Positions 18,391 through 27,119 of a stretch of DNA of 37,857 bases are shown here, one piece after another (position 1 is the stretch's first letter; each line of letters begins with the position of its first letter). Made by a program: the position numbers and the translations under genes. The notes beneath the pieces were generated by a model. It saw only the letters and a program-made list of their open reading frames with translations, did not search any database and had not been told where the DNA came from. Source of the stretch: Crocinitomicaceae bacterium (lineage in GTDB: Bacteria > Bacteroidota > Bacteroidia > Flavobacteriales_D > Sanyastnellaceae); assembly GCA_002693775.1 (NCBI GenBank), contig NZRP01000009.1, positions 1 to 37,857 on the forward strand, in the 5' to 3' direction.

Positions 18391-20607
18391 TTAGTTATCT
18401 AACTTCATCCATAGAGCGGGAGGTCCTTGAGGGCTTCCCGTTTTTGTTTGGACTACAAGATAAATACCGCTTGCAAATCCCTCTGTGTTAATCACCTTGT
18501 CAGAAGTGCTTAAAATCTTAATTCCAGTAGTCGTGTAAATCTCAACTTTAGAATCCTCTAGAGAAGAAGACCAATTTAAAATAGACCCTCCAGGATTAGG
18601 ATAAATATTAAAGCTAATAGGCTCCGGTTGAAGGTTGTCAACCACATCAATTGTCACAGAATCTGAACCCATGTAACAGCGCATTCCACCATTCTGAAGT
18701 CCTATCAAACAATCAAGTTTTCCATCATCATTCAGGTCGCTGAAAGTGCTCGCGGTCCTATAGCCTGAAACGTGATTCAGAACGTTTACAGTTTCTTCAG
18801 AATACTCGTGATTTAAGTCATCTTCTAATAGCCCAAAGTATTGCACACTACCCACTTCGTTTGAGACAAGTATGTGGGTTCCTAAGCTATCTTGAGTAAT
18901 TGAAGGAGTGCTGTATCCATTAATACCTAAAGCATTGGTAACGTGAATATTACCCCAAGCATAACCAAATTCATCGCTAGTATACTTACACCACTCTGGA
19001 GAGGTTGAAGATCCGCAATTTAAGTAGAGGTTTAGTATGCCATTTTTCTCTCCAATTACCATATCAAGAAGGCCGTCAGAATTGATGTCTACTAGCTGGG
19101 GAGTTGCAAATTGTCCCACGTCAATTGTCTCGTCAGTAGCGTCTGAAATAGATAGACTTGTGGCTTCAAATAAGGGCCAATTTCCTTCGCCTTCATTGTT
19201 CTCGAAATAGTGTAATAATCCGAGTTCGTCACCTATGATTAAATCGATGTCACCGTCGCCATCAACATCTCCGACAGCAGGAAATGCACTTTCAATTCCA
19301 TATGTGCTTAAATCAACAGAAGGGGAGTCTGGCAATGTGAAAACAGGATCAGTTTCAGTACCTGTGTTTTTATAGATGTGAAGCTTAGTTGGTGTGCTTC
19401 CTAAGCCCTGGTAGTTTTCTTTATTTGTGACTACTAGATCTATAAGAGAGTCTCCATCTACATCCTTAAGCACAGGATATGCTCCTCGTCCCATATCAAT
19501 CATTCCGTCTTGCATGTATGTAGAGCTTACATAATTCCAGACTGGACCTAGGTCTGTCCCAATATTTCTCATGTAGTGCACACAAGCATCGTCATCTATC
19601 TCCAAATAGGTATTGGGGCTAAATAGTAAGTCTCTTGCTCCGTCATCATCTACGTCTATATGATAGCCTGATGGAAATCTTTGGCAATCAAGAGCTTCTA
19701 TTCCGTTAGTTTCTAATGGAAAATTGAAGTCTGTAAATATTGCACTGTCCTGCCCATCATCTGCGTCCTCAAGAATTACACCTATTATACTAGGGTATGT
19801 CACGTCACCTATTAATAAATCAAGTGGTCCGTTATCATCTAATTGTAGGGCTGTCAATGATCCTCCTGCGTGTCTCATATCACTTCTTGGGTCAGCAACA
19901 TTGTATTCGCAATCGAAATCCTCACCGATGTAAAGGTTGTTGTTTTCCATTGCTTCTGCAAGCATGCCGTAGCACCTGTTAGTGCATTCCATTTCTAAAC
20001 CACAAGCGCTTAATCCTTCGTACTTGTATAGTGTGGCAGAAGTCTCAGTAAAAGTTATAATGTCCAAATCTCCATCTCCATCTAAGTCTTGAATTGCTGG
20101 AATATCAAGGCTTAAGCATACAACTGGGAGCATATCTGGCCCCTGTCCAAAATCATATGAAGCATTTAATGGGGTTGCAACTGGCTCAAACTCGGGATTA
20201 AGAGGGTTAGTTGTGTTGTTCAGGTATACGTAGATATAGTTCTGATAGCTTGTAAAAATGTCTGGTTTGCCATCACAGTTGAAATCTCGAAGCAAGCACC
20301 ACTCTGTTATTTCAGGCCAGCCTTCAACCCACTCTGGTCTATAATGCCAACCACCTTCGCTAGTTCTTTCAAAAGCTAGCAGTCTGTGCCCATCTCTATC
20401 AAAGCAGAAGAGATCTTCGTCTCCATCAAAGTCCAAATCAATTGGACTCCATTGCGGAGCTGTAAGCCCACCAGTCCAAGGATTTGCAAGAGTGTCTCCG
20501 TCAGTAACAACAGGGATAACGCTCATTTTGAAGCCATAATCCCATTGTCCGTAAAAAACAGATAATTGAATAAAGAAAATGCAAAGTGTAGCTAACCCCT
20601 TGCACAT
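18391..20607 (-). CDS. Secreted VCBS/FG-GAP repeat protein with T9SS type A sorting domain
   Basis: This 738-residue protein has a signal peptide (about residues 1-20). A long series of FG-GAP/VCBS repeats follows, with calcium-loop motifs such as DFDGDEDLF (59-67), DFNCDGKPDIF (108-118) and DLDGDGDLDI. These repeats build beta-propeller blades in adhesins and integrin-like proteins. The last about 75 residues, starting NIYPNPGGSILNWSS and including KVEIYTTTGIKI and GIYLVVQTKTG, form a type A Por/T9SS sorting domain, so it is exported by type IX secretion and likely attached to the surface. Its ATG overlaps the stop of the upstream fasciclin gene (TAATG). The last codons also encode the mdh terminator on the other strand. 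Confidence 0.88.
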   Translation of the reverse strand: MCKGLATLCIFFIQLSVFYGQWDYGFKMSVIPVVTDGDTLANPWTGGLTAPQWSPIDLDFDGDEDLFCFDRDGHRLLAFERTSEGGWHYRPEWVEGWPEITEWCLLRDFNCDGKPDIFTSYQNYIYVYLNNTTNPLNPEFEPVATPLNASYDFGQGPDMLPVVCLSLDIPAIQDLDGDGDLDIITFTETSATLYKYEGLSACGLEMECTNRCYGMLAEAMENNNLYIGEDFDCEYNVADPRSDMRHAGGSLTALQLDDNGPLDLLIGDVTYPSIIGVILEDADDGQDSAIFTDFNFPLETNGIEALDCQRFPSGYHIDVDDDGARDLLFSPNTYLEIDDDACVHYMRNIGTDLGPVWNYVSSTYMQDGMIDMGRGAYPVLKDVDGDSLIDLVVTNKENYQGLGSTPTKLHIYKNTGTETDPVFTLPDSPSVDLSTYGIESAFPAVGDVDGDGDIDLIIGDELGLLHYFENNEGEGNWPLFEATSLSISDATDETIDVGQFATPQLVDINSDGLLDMVIGEKNGILNLYLNCGSSTSPEWCKYTSDEFGYAWGNIHVTNALGINGYSTPSITQDSLGTHILVSNEVGSVQYFGLLEDDLNHEYSEETVNVLNHVSGYRTASTFSDLNDDGKLDCLIGLQNGGMRCYMGSDSVTIDVVDNLQPEPISFNIYPNPGGSILNWSSSLEDSKVEIYTTTGIKILSTSDKVINTEGFASGIYLVVQTKTGSPQGPPALWMKLDN
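18417..18445 (+). terminator. mdh: mdh terminator embedded in the convergent gene
   Basis: CGGGAGGTCC pairs with GGGCTTCCCG over 10 bp (two G-T wobbles) with the tetraloop TTGA, followed at once by TTTTT. It starts 28 nt after the mdh stop, within the C-terminal codons of the VCBS protein on the opposite strand. A second hairpin, AAGTTAG-TTAT-CTAACTT, spans the mdh stop codon region (18388-18405). Confidence 0.85.
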
Positions 20608-21218
20608 TATTTCTCGAATTCTGGGTAGTAGATCAAATCATCCATTCCAATAATTGTCCCTAAGTCAGTTTCAATTGAACCTGATCTAACGTGAGCGCTA
20701 CCAAAGTGAATTCCTCCTTTTTTTGTTAATGAGAGGGTGGGGCCAGCGTGAACAGTCCAATTAACCCCATCAGAAAATTGCTTGTACTCCATAGATTCAT
20801 CTACAATATGGTATGAGATAAATTCGTCTAGTAATTCTTCATTACCAGGTAGCATTAAGTCCTTGTAATTAGGATAGTCGTTGAATGCGCTATCTACTGG
20901 TGCAAGTACTGTAACATCTCCAGAATGAATATGCTTATTCATTCTAGATTTCTTTACTAGGTTAGTAAAAATTGGATATTCATCAGATGAGATTAAATAT
21001 CTATAAGCAGAGGTTTTATTTTGTGATTTGTCTGTCGTCATGTTTTTCTTAGATTCCTGACGACTTTTTAACAGCCTCATTCCTCTCTTTTCTGCATCAG
21101 TAACTTCTCTTCCTAGTGGATTTTTACTAGCATCATCATCTGATGGAGCGTTTTTGTTTGAACATGAAGTAATTGCAATTAAAGCAATACACATTAATAG
21201 AGTCTCAAATTTTCTCAT
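20607..21218 (-). CDS. Fasciclin (FAS1) domain lipoprotein
   Basis: The 203-residue protein starts with a lipoprotein signal peptide ending in the lipobox AITSC, with C19 as the lipidated residue. A charged linker follows. The FAS1-like domain runs from about residue 75 to the end and includes VTVLAPVDSAFNDYP (H1-type motif) and the ISYHIVDESM segment. FAS1 domains mediate adhesion or ligand binding at cell surfaces. One domain only, at the short end for FAS1. It is translationally coupled to the downstream VCBS protein, suggesting a shared surface role. Its ATG lies 4 nt after a -7-like TATCTTTA, so a leaderless mRNA is likely. Confidence 0.82.
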   Translation of the reverse strand: MRKFETLLMCIALIAITSCSNKNAPSDDDASKNPLGREVTDAEKRGMRLLKSRQESKKNMTTDKSQNKTSAYRYLISSDEYPIFTNLVKKSRMNKHIHSGDVTVLAPVDSAFNDYPNYKDLMLPGNEELLDEFISYHIVDESMEYKQFSDGVNWTVHAGPTLSLTKKGGIHFGSAHVRSGSIETDLGTIIGMDDLIYYPEFEK

Positions 21219-21222
21219 GCAG

Positions 21223-21230
21223 TAAAGATA
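21223..21230 (-). promoter_or_regulatory. -7-like element abutting the fasciclin start
   Basis: On the - strand TATCTTTA (one mismatch to TAnnTTTG) is followed by four bases and then the ATG. Transcription would begin at or beside the start codon. A TTG lies 25 bp upstream, slightly too far for a confident -33. Confidence 0.5.
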
Positions 21231-21286
21231 AAAACATAAGTTAGTAGGTTGTGAACAATTTTACGTGGTTGCTAGGGGGTAAAGTG

Positions 21287-21294
21287 TATCTTTA
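21287..21294 (+). promoter_or_regulatory. pckA: -7-like element upstream of pckA
   Basis: TATCTTTA, one mismatch to TAnnTTTG, lies 33 nt upstream of the pckA ATG. The nearest upstream TTG (21269-21271) is only 15 bp away, so the promoter assignment is tentative. The predicted leader of about 28 nt is among the longer ones in this window. Confidence 0.4.
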
Positions 21295-21327
21295 CATCAG
21301 GAATTTTTAACATATTTCCTCTAACAC

Positions 21328-22944
21328 ATGAAGCATACAGGTATTACTCCTAAGAACGCGTCACTTGAAGCGATTGGCCTTGAAGGAGTAGCTAGTGCGC
21401 AATGGAATCTTCCTCCCTCAACTATAATCACTGAATGCATCCTGAATGGAGAAGGCAAACTAGCTGATACTGGTGCCTTAGCTATTAATACAGGTGAGTT
21501 TACAGGTCGTTCTCCTAAAGATAGATTTATCGTTGGAGATGATAAGACTACTGCTAGAGTAGATTGGGGTGATATAAACCAAAGCATTACCAGCGAAGAC
21601 TTTGGCCGTCTTTTAAAAGACGCTCAAAACTATCTAGTAGGTAAGAATGTATATGTTAGAGACGGTGCGGTAGGTGCTGATCCAGGAACTCGCATTAACA
21701 CAAGAGTGATTTCTGAGAAGGCTTACTCTTGCCTTTTCGTACATAATATGTTCCTTCGTTTTGGCGCTAAGCAGATTGAAAATTCTGACCCCGCATGGCA
21801 AGTTATCTGTGTGCCGGATTTTAAGGCAAACCCTGAGCGTCACGGCTGTAGACAAGCTAACGTCAGCGCAATTGACTTTACTCGTAAGGTTATTATTGTT
21901 GCTGGATCAGGCTACACTGGTGAGATTAAGAAGGGAATGTTCTCTGTTATGAACTTTGAGCTTCCTGAGGTGCACGCTGTTCTTCCAATGCACTGCTCAT
22001 CAAATGTGGGCAAGGAAGGAAACGTTGCTGTATTCTTTGGGCTAAGCGGAACAGGAAAAACTACTCTTAGTAGCGATCCACTTCGTCACCTAATTGGTGA
22101 CGATGAGCACGGATGGTCAGATAATGGTGTGTTTAATATGGAGGGTGGATGTTACGCTAAGACTATTGATCTTAGCCCTGAAAGCGAGCCTCAGATTTTT
22201 AACGCAATTAAGTATGGCGCTCTTCTAGAAAATATTGGCTTTCTGGAAGACGGAGTTACGCCTAACTACGAGGACGATAGCATTACGCCTAACACTCGTG
22301 TTTCATACCCTATTAACCACATCCCTGGAGCTGTAGAAAACGGAATGGGTGGTCACCCAACTGATGTTTTCTTCCTGACTTGTGATGCATTTGGTGTACT
22401 GCCTCCGATCAGTAGACTTGACGCAAACCAAGCGATGTTTCACTTTATTAGCGGATATACTGCAAAGGTTGCTGGTACAGAGGTAGGAGTAGTTGAACCA
22501 CAAACGGCGTTCTCTGCATGCTTTGGCGCACCTTTCCTTCCACTTGCTCCAACGGAGTACGCGGAAATGCTTGGTGAACGAATTGAAAAGCATGGTGCTA
22601 GGATTTGGCTTGTGAATACAGGTTGGACTGGTGGTGGTTACTGTGTAGGTTCTAGAATGAAGCTGCGATACACTCGTGCTATGATTACTGCTGCCCTTGA
22701 GGGTAAGTTGAGTGAAGATGATATGAGGATTGATGAGGTGTTTGGCCTAAAGGTTCCTAACTCTTGTCAAGATGTACCATCTGATGTGTTAAACCCACGT
22801 GAAACTTGGGCTGATAAGAGTGCTTACGATGCTGCTGCAATGGATCTTGCGCAGAGATTCGTGACCAACTTCTCACAATTTAACGAAACTGCTACAGACG
22901 CTATGCGTTCAGGAGGCCCTCGTGTTGCGGTAAGTGCAAGCTAA
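21328..22944 (+). CDS. pckA: Phosphoenolpyruvate carboxykinase (ATP)
   Basis: The 538-residue protein is the ATP-dependent PEPCK, converting oxaloacetate and ATP to PEP, ADP and CO2, the entry step of gluconeogenesis (reversible in some fermenters). The P-loop GLSGTGKTT is at 238-246, and the second metal/nucleotide motif LIGDDEHGW is at 255-263. The substrate motif TGRSPKDRF lies near residues 59-67. H222 and the lysine of GEIKKGMFS are metal ligands of the family. Length is typical. rsmE begins immediately after its TAA, so the two form an operon. With mdh 3 kb away, it links malate to PEP. Confidence 0.97.
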   Translation: MKHTGITPKNASLEAIGLEGVASAQWNLPPSTIITECILNGEGKLADTGALAINTGEFTGRSPKDRFIVGDDKTTARVDWGDINQSITSEDFGRLLKDAQNYLVGKNVYVRDGAVGADPGTRINTRVISEKAYSCLFVHNMFLRFGAKQIENSDPAWQVICVPDFKANPERHGCRQANVSAIDFTRKVIIVAGSGYTGEIKKGMFSVMNFELPEVHAVLPMHCSSNVGKEGNVAVFFGLSGTGKTTLSSDPLRHLIGDDEHGWSDNGVFNMEGGCYAKTIDLSPESEPQIFNAIKYGALLENIGFLEDGVTPNYEDDSITPNTRVSYPINHIPGAVENGMGGHPTDVFFLTCDAFGVLPPISRLDANQAMFHFISGYTAKVAGTEVGVVEPQTAFSACFGAPFLPLAPTEYAEMLGERIEKHGARIWLVNTGWTGGGYCVGSRMKLRYTRAMITAALEGKLSEDDMRIDEVFGLKVPNSCQDVPSDVLNPRETWADKSAYDAAAMDLAQRFVTNFSQFNETATDAMRSGGPRVAVSAS

Positions 22945-23649
22945 GTGAGACTTCTATACGTTCCAGGCCTTCAAAAGGGACGCTTTGAGCTTCCTGAAGA
23001 CGAGGCGCTTCATGCTGTCAAAGTTGTTAGAGCAAGGGTAGGGGATTCATTCCATTTAATCGATGGTGTGGGCGGTTCTGCTGATGCAAAAATTGTTGAG
23101 GTAGGCAAGCGTAATTGCACTGTTGAAGTTGAGTCTATCACTCAAGAGGCTGAGGCTTCTCCTAAGCTCACAATGATAGTTAGCCCTACAAAGCAGACAG
23201 ATAGGTTTGAATGGTTTTTAGAGAAGGCGGTTGAGGTAGGGGTGGATAGGATAGTTCCGGTTTGGACTAGTCGGTCTGAGAGAAAGGTGGAAAAGTATGA
23301 GAGATGGAAAAAGATTCTAGTCTCTGCTATGAAGCAAAGTGGTAGGTCTTATTTACCCGAGCTTTCTAGTGCCAAACCATTTGCTGAAGCCATCTCAGAA
23401 TTCTCTTCAGGACTAAACATTGCTCACTGTATGCTAGCAATTGCCGGCGATAAGAAGCATCTGTTGAGTAGTCTTGAAAAAGGGCAGGATGCGGTTATCG
23501 CTATTGGCCCTGAAGGTGATTTTACCAAGAAGGAAGTTGAGCTTGCTTTAGAAAAAGGCGCTCGTGAAATCAGCCTTGGAGATAGTAGGTTGAGGACAGA
23601 AACCGCGGGAATAGTCGCGGTTACCTATTTTAGGTCTCTACAGGCTTAG
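22945..23649 (+). CDS. rsmE: 16S rRNA (uracil(1498)-N(3))-methyltransferase RsmE
   Basis: The 234-residue protein is an RsmE SPOUT methyltransferase, which methylates N3 of U1498 near the ribosomal decoding site. An N-terminal PUA-like domain (about residues 1-70, including DEALHAVKVVRARVGD) precedes the SPOUT fold, whose C-terminal knot carries GPEGDFTKKEVELA and the family signature LGDSRLRTETAGIVAV. The start is GTG directly adjacent to the pckA TAA, and no closer ATG gives a complete N-terminus, so translation probably depends on reinitiation after pckA. Confidence 0.95.
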   Translation: MRLLYVPGLQKGRFELPEDEALHAVKVVRARVGDSFHLIDGVGGSADAKIVEVGKRNCTVEVESITQEAEASPKLTMIVSPTKQTDRFEWFLEKAVEVGVDRIVPVWTSRSERKVEKYERWKKILVSAMKQSGRSYLPELSSAKPFAEAISEFSSGLNIAHCMLAIAGDKKHLLSSLEKGQDAVIAIGPEGDFTKKEVELALEKGAREISLGDSRLRTETAGIVAVTYFRSLQA

Positions 23650-23656
23650 TACTTGA

Positions 23657-24436
23657 TTATTTGCCCTTGAATTCTGGTGCTCTCTTTTCTAAAAACGAAG
23701 CAACACCTTCAGCGTAATCGACAGACTCAGCAGCAATGAATTGGTAATCTAATTCACGTGCTAGTTGCTCATTAAGATCAGAGTTCAAGCCTTCGTGGAA
23801 GGCCGCCTTAGTTAGGCCCAAGGCTAAAGTAGGCATTCCAGATAGCTTAGTTGCTGTTTTTTCAACTACTGAAGCAAAATCCTCATCTGCTACTGACTTA
23901 TAGATTAGTCCCATTTCTTCAGCTTCTGCCGAGCTTACTTTGTTTCCAAAGAAAGCCATAGCTTTTGCCCTCTGCATTCCAATTAGACGAGGAAGCCAGT
24001 AAGTGCCTCCACTATCTGGAATAAGTCCAATTTTAGAAAAAGCTTGAATAAATGAAGCGCTTTCAGCTGCGATTGTTAAGTCGCAAGAAAGAGCGATGTT
24101 TGCTCCAGCTCCAGCGGCTACACCATTTACAGCAGCAATGATGGGCTTTTTGATTGAGCAAATTCTTCTAATACTTTGATTGTATGTCTCTTCTACAATG
24201 ATTTTGAAATTGGGAGCGTCAGGAGCAGTTGCCTCTTTTAAGTCTTGGCCTGCGCAAAATGCCCTTCCTTCTCCTTTAATCACTATGCATCTAACGCTGT
24301 CGTCTCTTCCAGCTTCGTCTAAAGCAGTTTGGAATGCAGAACCCATATCTCTGTCAAAACTATTAAATGCTTTAGGCCTGTTTAGAGTGATAATTCTTAC
24401 GGCACCAGTGTTTTCGATAATGATTGAATCAGCCAT
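23657..24436 (-). CDS. Enoyl-CoA hydratase/isomerase family protein, PaaG-like
   Basis: The 259-residue crotonase-fold protein resembles PaaG, the 1,2-epoxyphenylacetyl-CoA isomerase. The GEGRAFCAGQDL segment and GVAAGAGANIALSCD form the acyl-CoA site and oxyanion hole. IGLIPDSGGTYWLPRL places D141 where PaaG has its catalytic Asp, and the C-terminal YAEGVASFLEKRAPEFKGK is PaaG-like. The Glu pair of typical hydratases is absent, which supports isomerase over hydratase activity. No other phenylacetate genes lie nearby, so the substrate is unproven. It is 18 nt downstream of the arylsulfotransferase-like gene and probably in the same operon. Confidence 0.83.
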   Translation of the reverse strand: MADSIIIENTGAVRIITLNRPKAFNSFDRDMGSAFQTALDEAGRDDSVRCIVIKGEGRAFCAGQDLKEATAPDAPNFKIIVEETYNQSIRRICSIKKPIIAAVNGVAAGAGANIALSCDLTIAAESASFIQAFSKIGLIPDSGGTYWLPRLIGMQRAKAMAFFGNKVSSAEAEEMGLIYKSVADEDFASVVEKTATKLSGMPTLALGLTKAAFHEGLNSDLNEQLARELDYQFIAAESVDYAEGVASFLEKRAPEFKGK

Positions 24437-24454
24437 TTCTAAAAATTGAAGAGG

Positions 24455-26089
24455 TTAGATTTTTACAATTCTAGATTCTGTTGAAAGTCCAGAGTTTGAA
24501 TCTTTGAATATAACTAGGTAATACCCTGCTTGAAGTTTTTCGCCCACTTGAACCTGCTGTTCTGAATTAATCTTGATACATTCAACAAGTTGACCTTGAA
24601 TGTTGTATATGCTTGCGAGTCCTGCATGATCAGTATAAACTGTGAAGCTAGAGTTTGAAGGGTTTGGATATACGCTTGGGTATGTAAAGTTGGATGGAGC
24701 TATAACTTCTACAGTTGAACACCCTGTGTCCCAAGAATCTAATTCTATAATATCTCCTGGAGTCATATCTCTTCCCGCGAAAGCTTGGTAGTCTGGGCCG
24801 TATCTGTAGGCTCTGAATACTGAGGTGTTTCCAAGTTCTTCGCCTTGAACTGTTGGGCCAAACGCTGTGATAGGACTTATGTAAGACCAAACCATTTCTT
24901 CCTCAGGAGTCACTTCAAAGATGTGTCCCTTTGCTCCTTCGCAAATAAGAGTGTTGCCATTAGAAAGTCTTTGAGCTCCGCTTATGTTTTGGCTGTAAAA
25001 GTTCGCGTCAAAATCCTCTGGGTAGCGCCAGCTGTATGATGACGGAGCGAAAGATTCAGTTTCTGATATAGGGTAGGTGAGATCTTCTGAAAGAGGAGTC
25101 GTTATTATCTCCACTGTACTGTACTCGCCCTCAGGTCTGTTCTTTCCATTGTTGTAGACCATAATATCTCCACCCTCTGTCCAGTATGAGTCGTGTTGGT
25201 GGTAAAGCATTTGGTCTGCTGCTGTGCCTCTGTTATAAGTTCTAGGATTTCCCCATCGGTAAAGCAGGTCGCCAGCTTCAGTTGCAGCTTCCTCAGTAGT
25301 AAGGCTGTGGTCTATTATCCAGAACTCGCAGAATTTAGCAGAGCTGATAACGATTTGGTCTAGTTCAGCGTTGTAGTCAACAGCATTACAGTGCATCCAA
25401 TCCGAGTTTCCTGCGCCGTTGTTAGGTCCTTGTCCGCTCGTGTAATTGATGTTGAATTTGCGTGGGTTCTCAGAGATAACGCCGTAGTTAGGTTTGTTAG
25501 GGTCAGTGTCCTGAACCATGTGATCCCATGCGCTCCAAAACCAAACCACATTTCCTCCCTCTGATCCCGTTGGCTCAATCTCTACAATTGTGCAACACCA
25601 AACTGGGTTCTGTGTGTTGTTAGTGTTTTTGCCTAGAGAAACTGCCTCCTCATAACTATGACTTTCCCAAGAGATAAGTAGAATGTTCCCATTAGGCATC
25701 ATCTCAATATCGTGGTGATGGTGCTTGGTGTCGTCAGCCCAGTCTATGTGCCAAACCAGTTCTCCCTCCCAATTAAATCTCTCCACTCTTCCTCCAGTGC
25801 CTCCACCTGAAAATGCTGGGATAGCGCCTGATGATAGCTGGCCTGTTCTTAAAAGGGAACCGTCCTCAAGTAAGTATGCTGATAGGCCTATCCTGTACTC
25901 GCTTGTCCACTGATTTACGACCTCACCACAGTTGTTGATTAGGAATGAATCAAATCCTGGAATGGGCGCGTAGAGTGTGTATCCGTCGAATGAATTTTCA
26001 GAGTTGGTGAAAACGCCCACGGTTTGGGTTTGGGCTACAGCAAAAGACACAAGAGCAAAAGATGCTAAAGAAAGAAGAAGATATTTCAT
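24455..26089 (-). CDS. Arylsulfotransferase-like secreted protein with T9SS sorting domain
   Basis: From the chosen ATG the protein has 544 residues. A signal peptide (MKYLLLSLASFALVSFAVAQ, cleavage near residue 19) precedes a propeller-like region of the arylsulfotransferase (ASST) type. The His cluster HHHHD (123-127) sits in the typical HHDIEMMPNGNILLIS context, and more His follow in DWMHCNAVDY and YHQHDSYW. ASST enzymes move sulfate between phenolic compounds; activity here is inferred from family resemblance. A type A T9SS sorting domain begins at VYPNPSNSSFTVY and ends RIVKI. An ATG 11 codons upstream would overlap the ada end and lengthen the signal peptide implausibly. The gene starts one base after the ada stop. 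Confidence 0.8.
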   Translation of the reverse strand: MKYLLLSLASFALVSFAVAQTQTVGVFTNSENSFDGYTLYAPIPGFDSFLINNCGEVVNQWTSEYRIGLSAYLLEDGSLLRTGQLSSGAIPAFSGGGTGGRVERFNWEGELVWHIDWADDTKHHHHDIEMMPNGNILLISWESHSYEEAVSLGKNTNNTQNPVWCCTIVEIEPTGSEGGNVVWFWSAWDHMVQDTDPNKPNYGVISENPRKFNINYTSGQGPNNGAGNSDWMHCNAVDYNAELDQIVISSAKFCEFWIIDHSLTTEEAATEAGDLLYRWGNPRTYNRGTAADQMLYHQHDSYWTEGGDIMVYNNGKNRPEGEYSTVEIITTPLSEDLTYPISETESFAPSSYSWRYPEDFDANFYSQNISGAQRLSNGNTLICEGAKGHIFEVTPEEEMVWSYISPITAFGPTVQGEELGNTSVFRAYRYGPDYQAFAGRDMTPGDIIELDSWDTGCSTVEVIAPSNFTYPSVYPNPSNSSFTVYTDHAGLASIYNIQGQLVECIKINSEQQVQVGEKLQAGYYLVIFKDSNSGLSTESRIVKI

Positions 26090-26090
26090 G

Positions 26091-27119
26091 TTATTTAGGC
26101 CAAACATTTGCCTTTTTCTCATTGCAAATAAACGACGCTTCCGCTGCCCAATGGTTGCATGTTTTAAGTTCTTTTAATGACATTCCTAAAATGTGGTGAG
26201 CCTTGTGGTATTCATGCATAAGAGTAATCCCCATTACTCCTGGATCATCGCTGTTGATAGTCGTTTTAACTCCTAGATTCATCAACTTCTTTAATGGGTG
26301 GTCTTCTATTGTTGGAACTGCTTGAGTTAGCACATTTGATGTAGGGCATAGCTCTAGCGGGATACCTGTTGTTTTAAGTAGCTCTATAACCTTAGGGTCT
26401 TTAATTGCTTGGACTCCGTGACCAATTCTATCAGCTCCAAGCTTTTCTATTGATACCAGAATGTTTCTAAGGGCTTCTGGTACTGATGGTTCTCCAGCGT
26501 GAATAGTGATGCCTAGCCCAGAGGATTTGGCCTTCATAAAAATCCCGTTAAATACATCAGGAGGATAGCTTACTTCATCATCAGCCAAATCAACAGCAAG
26601 TATTTCTCCCTTTTTATCTATGGCAAAATCGCACCAGTACTCATTTTCTTTGACAGGTTTGATTCTTTGCAAAAGGCATATTAAACCTACAGCCATGGGA
26701 TATTTAGCTTCAGCTCTAGAGCATCCTATCATAATTGCCTCATGCATTTTGTCTGCATCCAATTCTGGGTAAACTTCTAAGATGAAGCTGGGAGCATATC
26801 TAAGTTCTAGGATTCTAACATTTGAAATCAGATACATGTCCTCACATGCCTCAAAGGTTAATTGCTCTATTCTCTCAAGGGTTTTAAGCCTATCCCTAGT
26901 CACTAGAAACTTTGCAAGTACAGTTGGAAGGTCAGCCATGGGGGATAAGACCATGTATCGAGCCTTAAAATCCTCATCTGTAGCTTCAGCGCTTAGATCT
27001 CCATCCTCAATAGCCCAAGACTTTAATGTCTTAGGTCTATACGCTAACTCTAAATGGCAGTGTAATTCAACTTTAGGTATTTTGAATAAATGTCTGTCCT
27101 CTACCCTTGAAATCATCAT
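26091..27119 (-). CDS. Adenosine deaminase-family protein
   Basis: The 342-residue protein is a metal-dependent deaminase of the adenosine/adenine deaminase family, converting aminopurine (deoxy)nucleosides or bases to the keto form. Zinc ligands are H20, H22, H207 and D291; catalytic E210 (TIHAGE) and H234 (RIGHGV) are present, as is NSDDPGV. The first motif is unusual: HCHLEL instead of HxHLDG (adenosine) or HxHIEG (adenine), altering residues that line the substrate pocket. Substrate is therefore uncertain. Two ATGs head the gene; the second lies 4 nt after a -7 element and may be the true leaderless start. It leads a tight run with the ASST-like and PaaG-like genes. Confidence 0.88.
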   Translation of the reverse strand: MMISRVEDRHLFKIPKVELHCHLELAYRPKTLKSWAIEDGDLSAEATDEDFKARYMVLSPMADLPTVLAKFLVTRDRLKTLERIEQLTFEACEDMYLISNVRILELRYAPSFILEVYPELDADKMHEAIMIGCSRAEAKYPMAVGLICLLQRIKPVKENEYWCDFAIDKKGEILAVDLADDEVSYPPDVFNGIFMKAKSSGLGITIHAGEPSVPEALRNILVSIEKLGADRIGHGVQAIKDPKVIELLKTTGIPLELCPTSNVLTQAVPTIEDHPLKKLMNLGVKTTINSDDPGVMGITLMHEYHKAHHILGMSLKELKTCNHWAAEASFICNEKKANVWPK

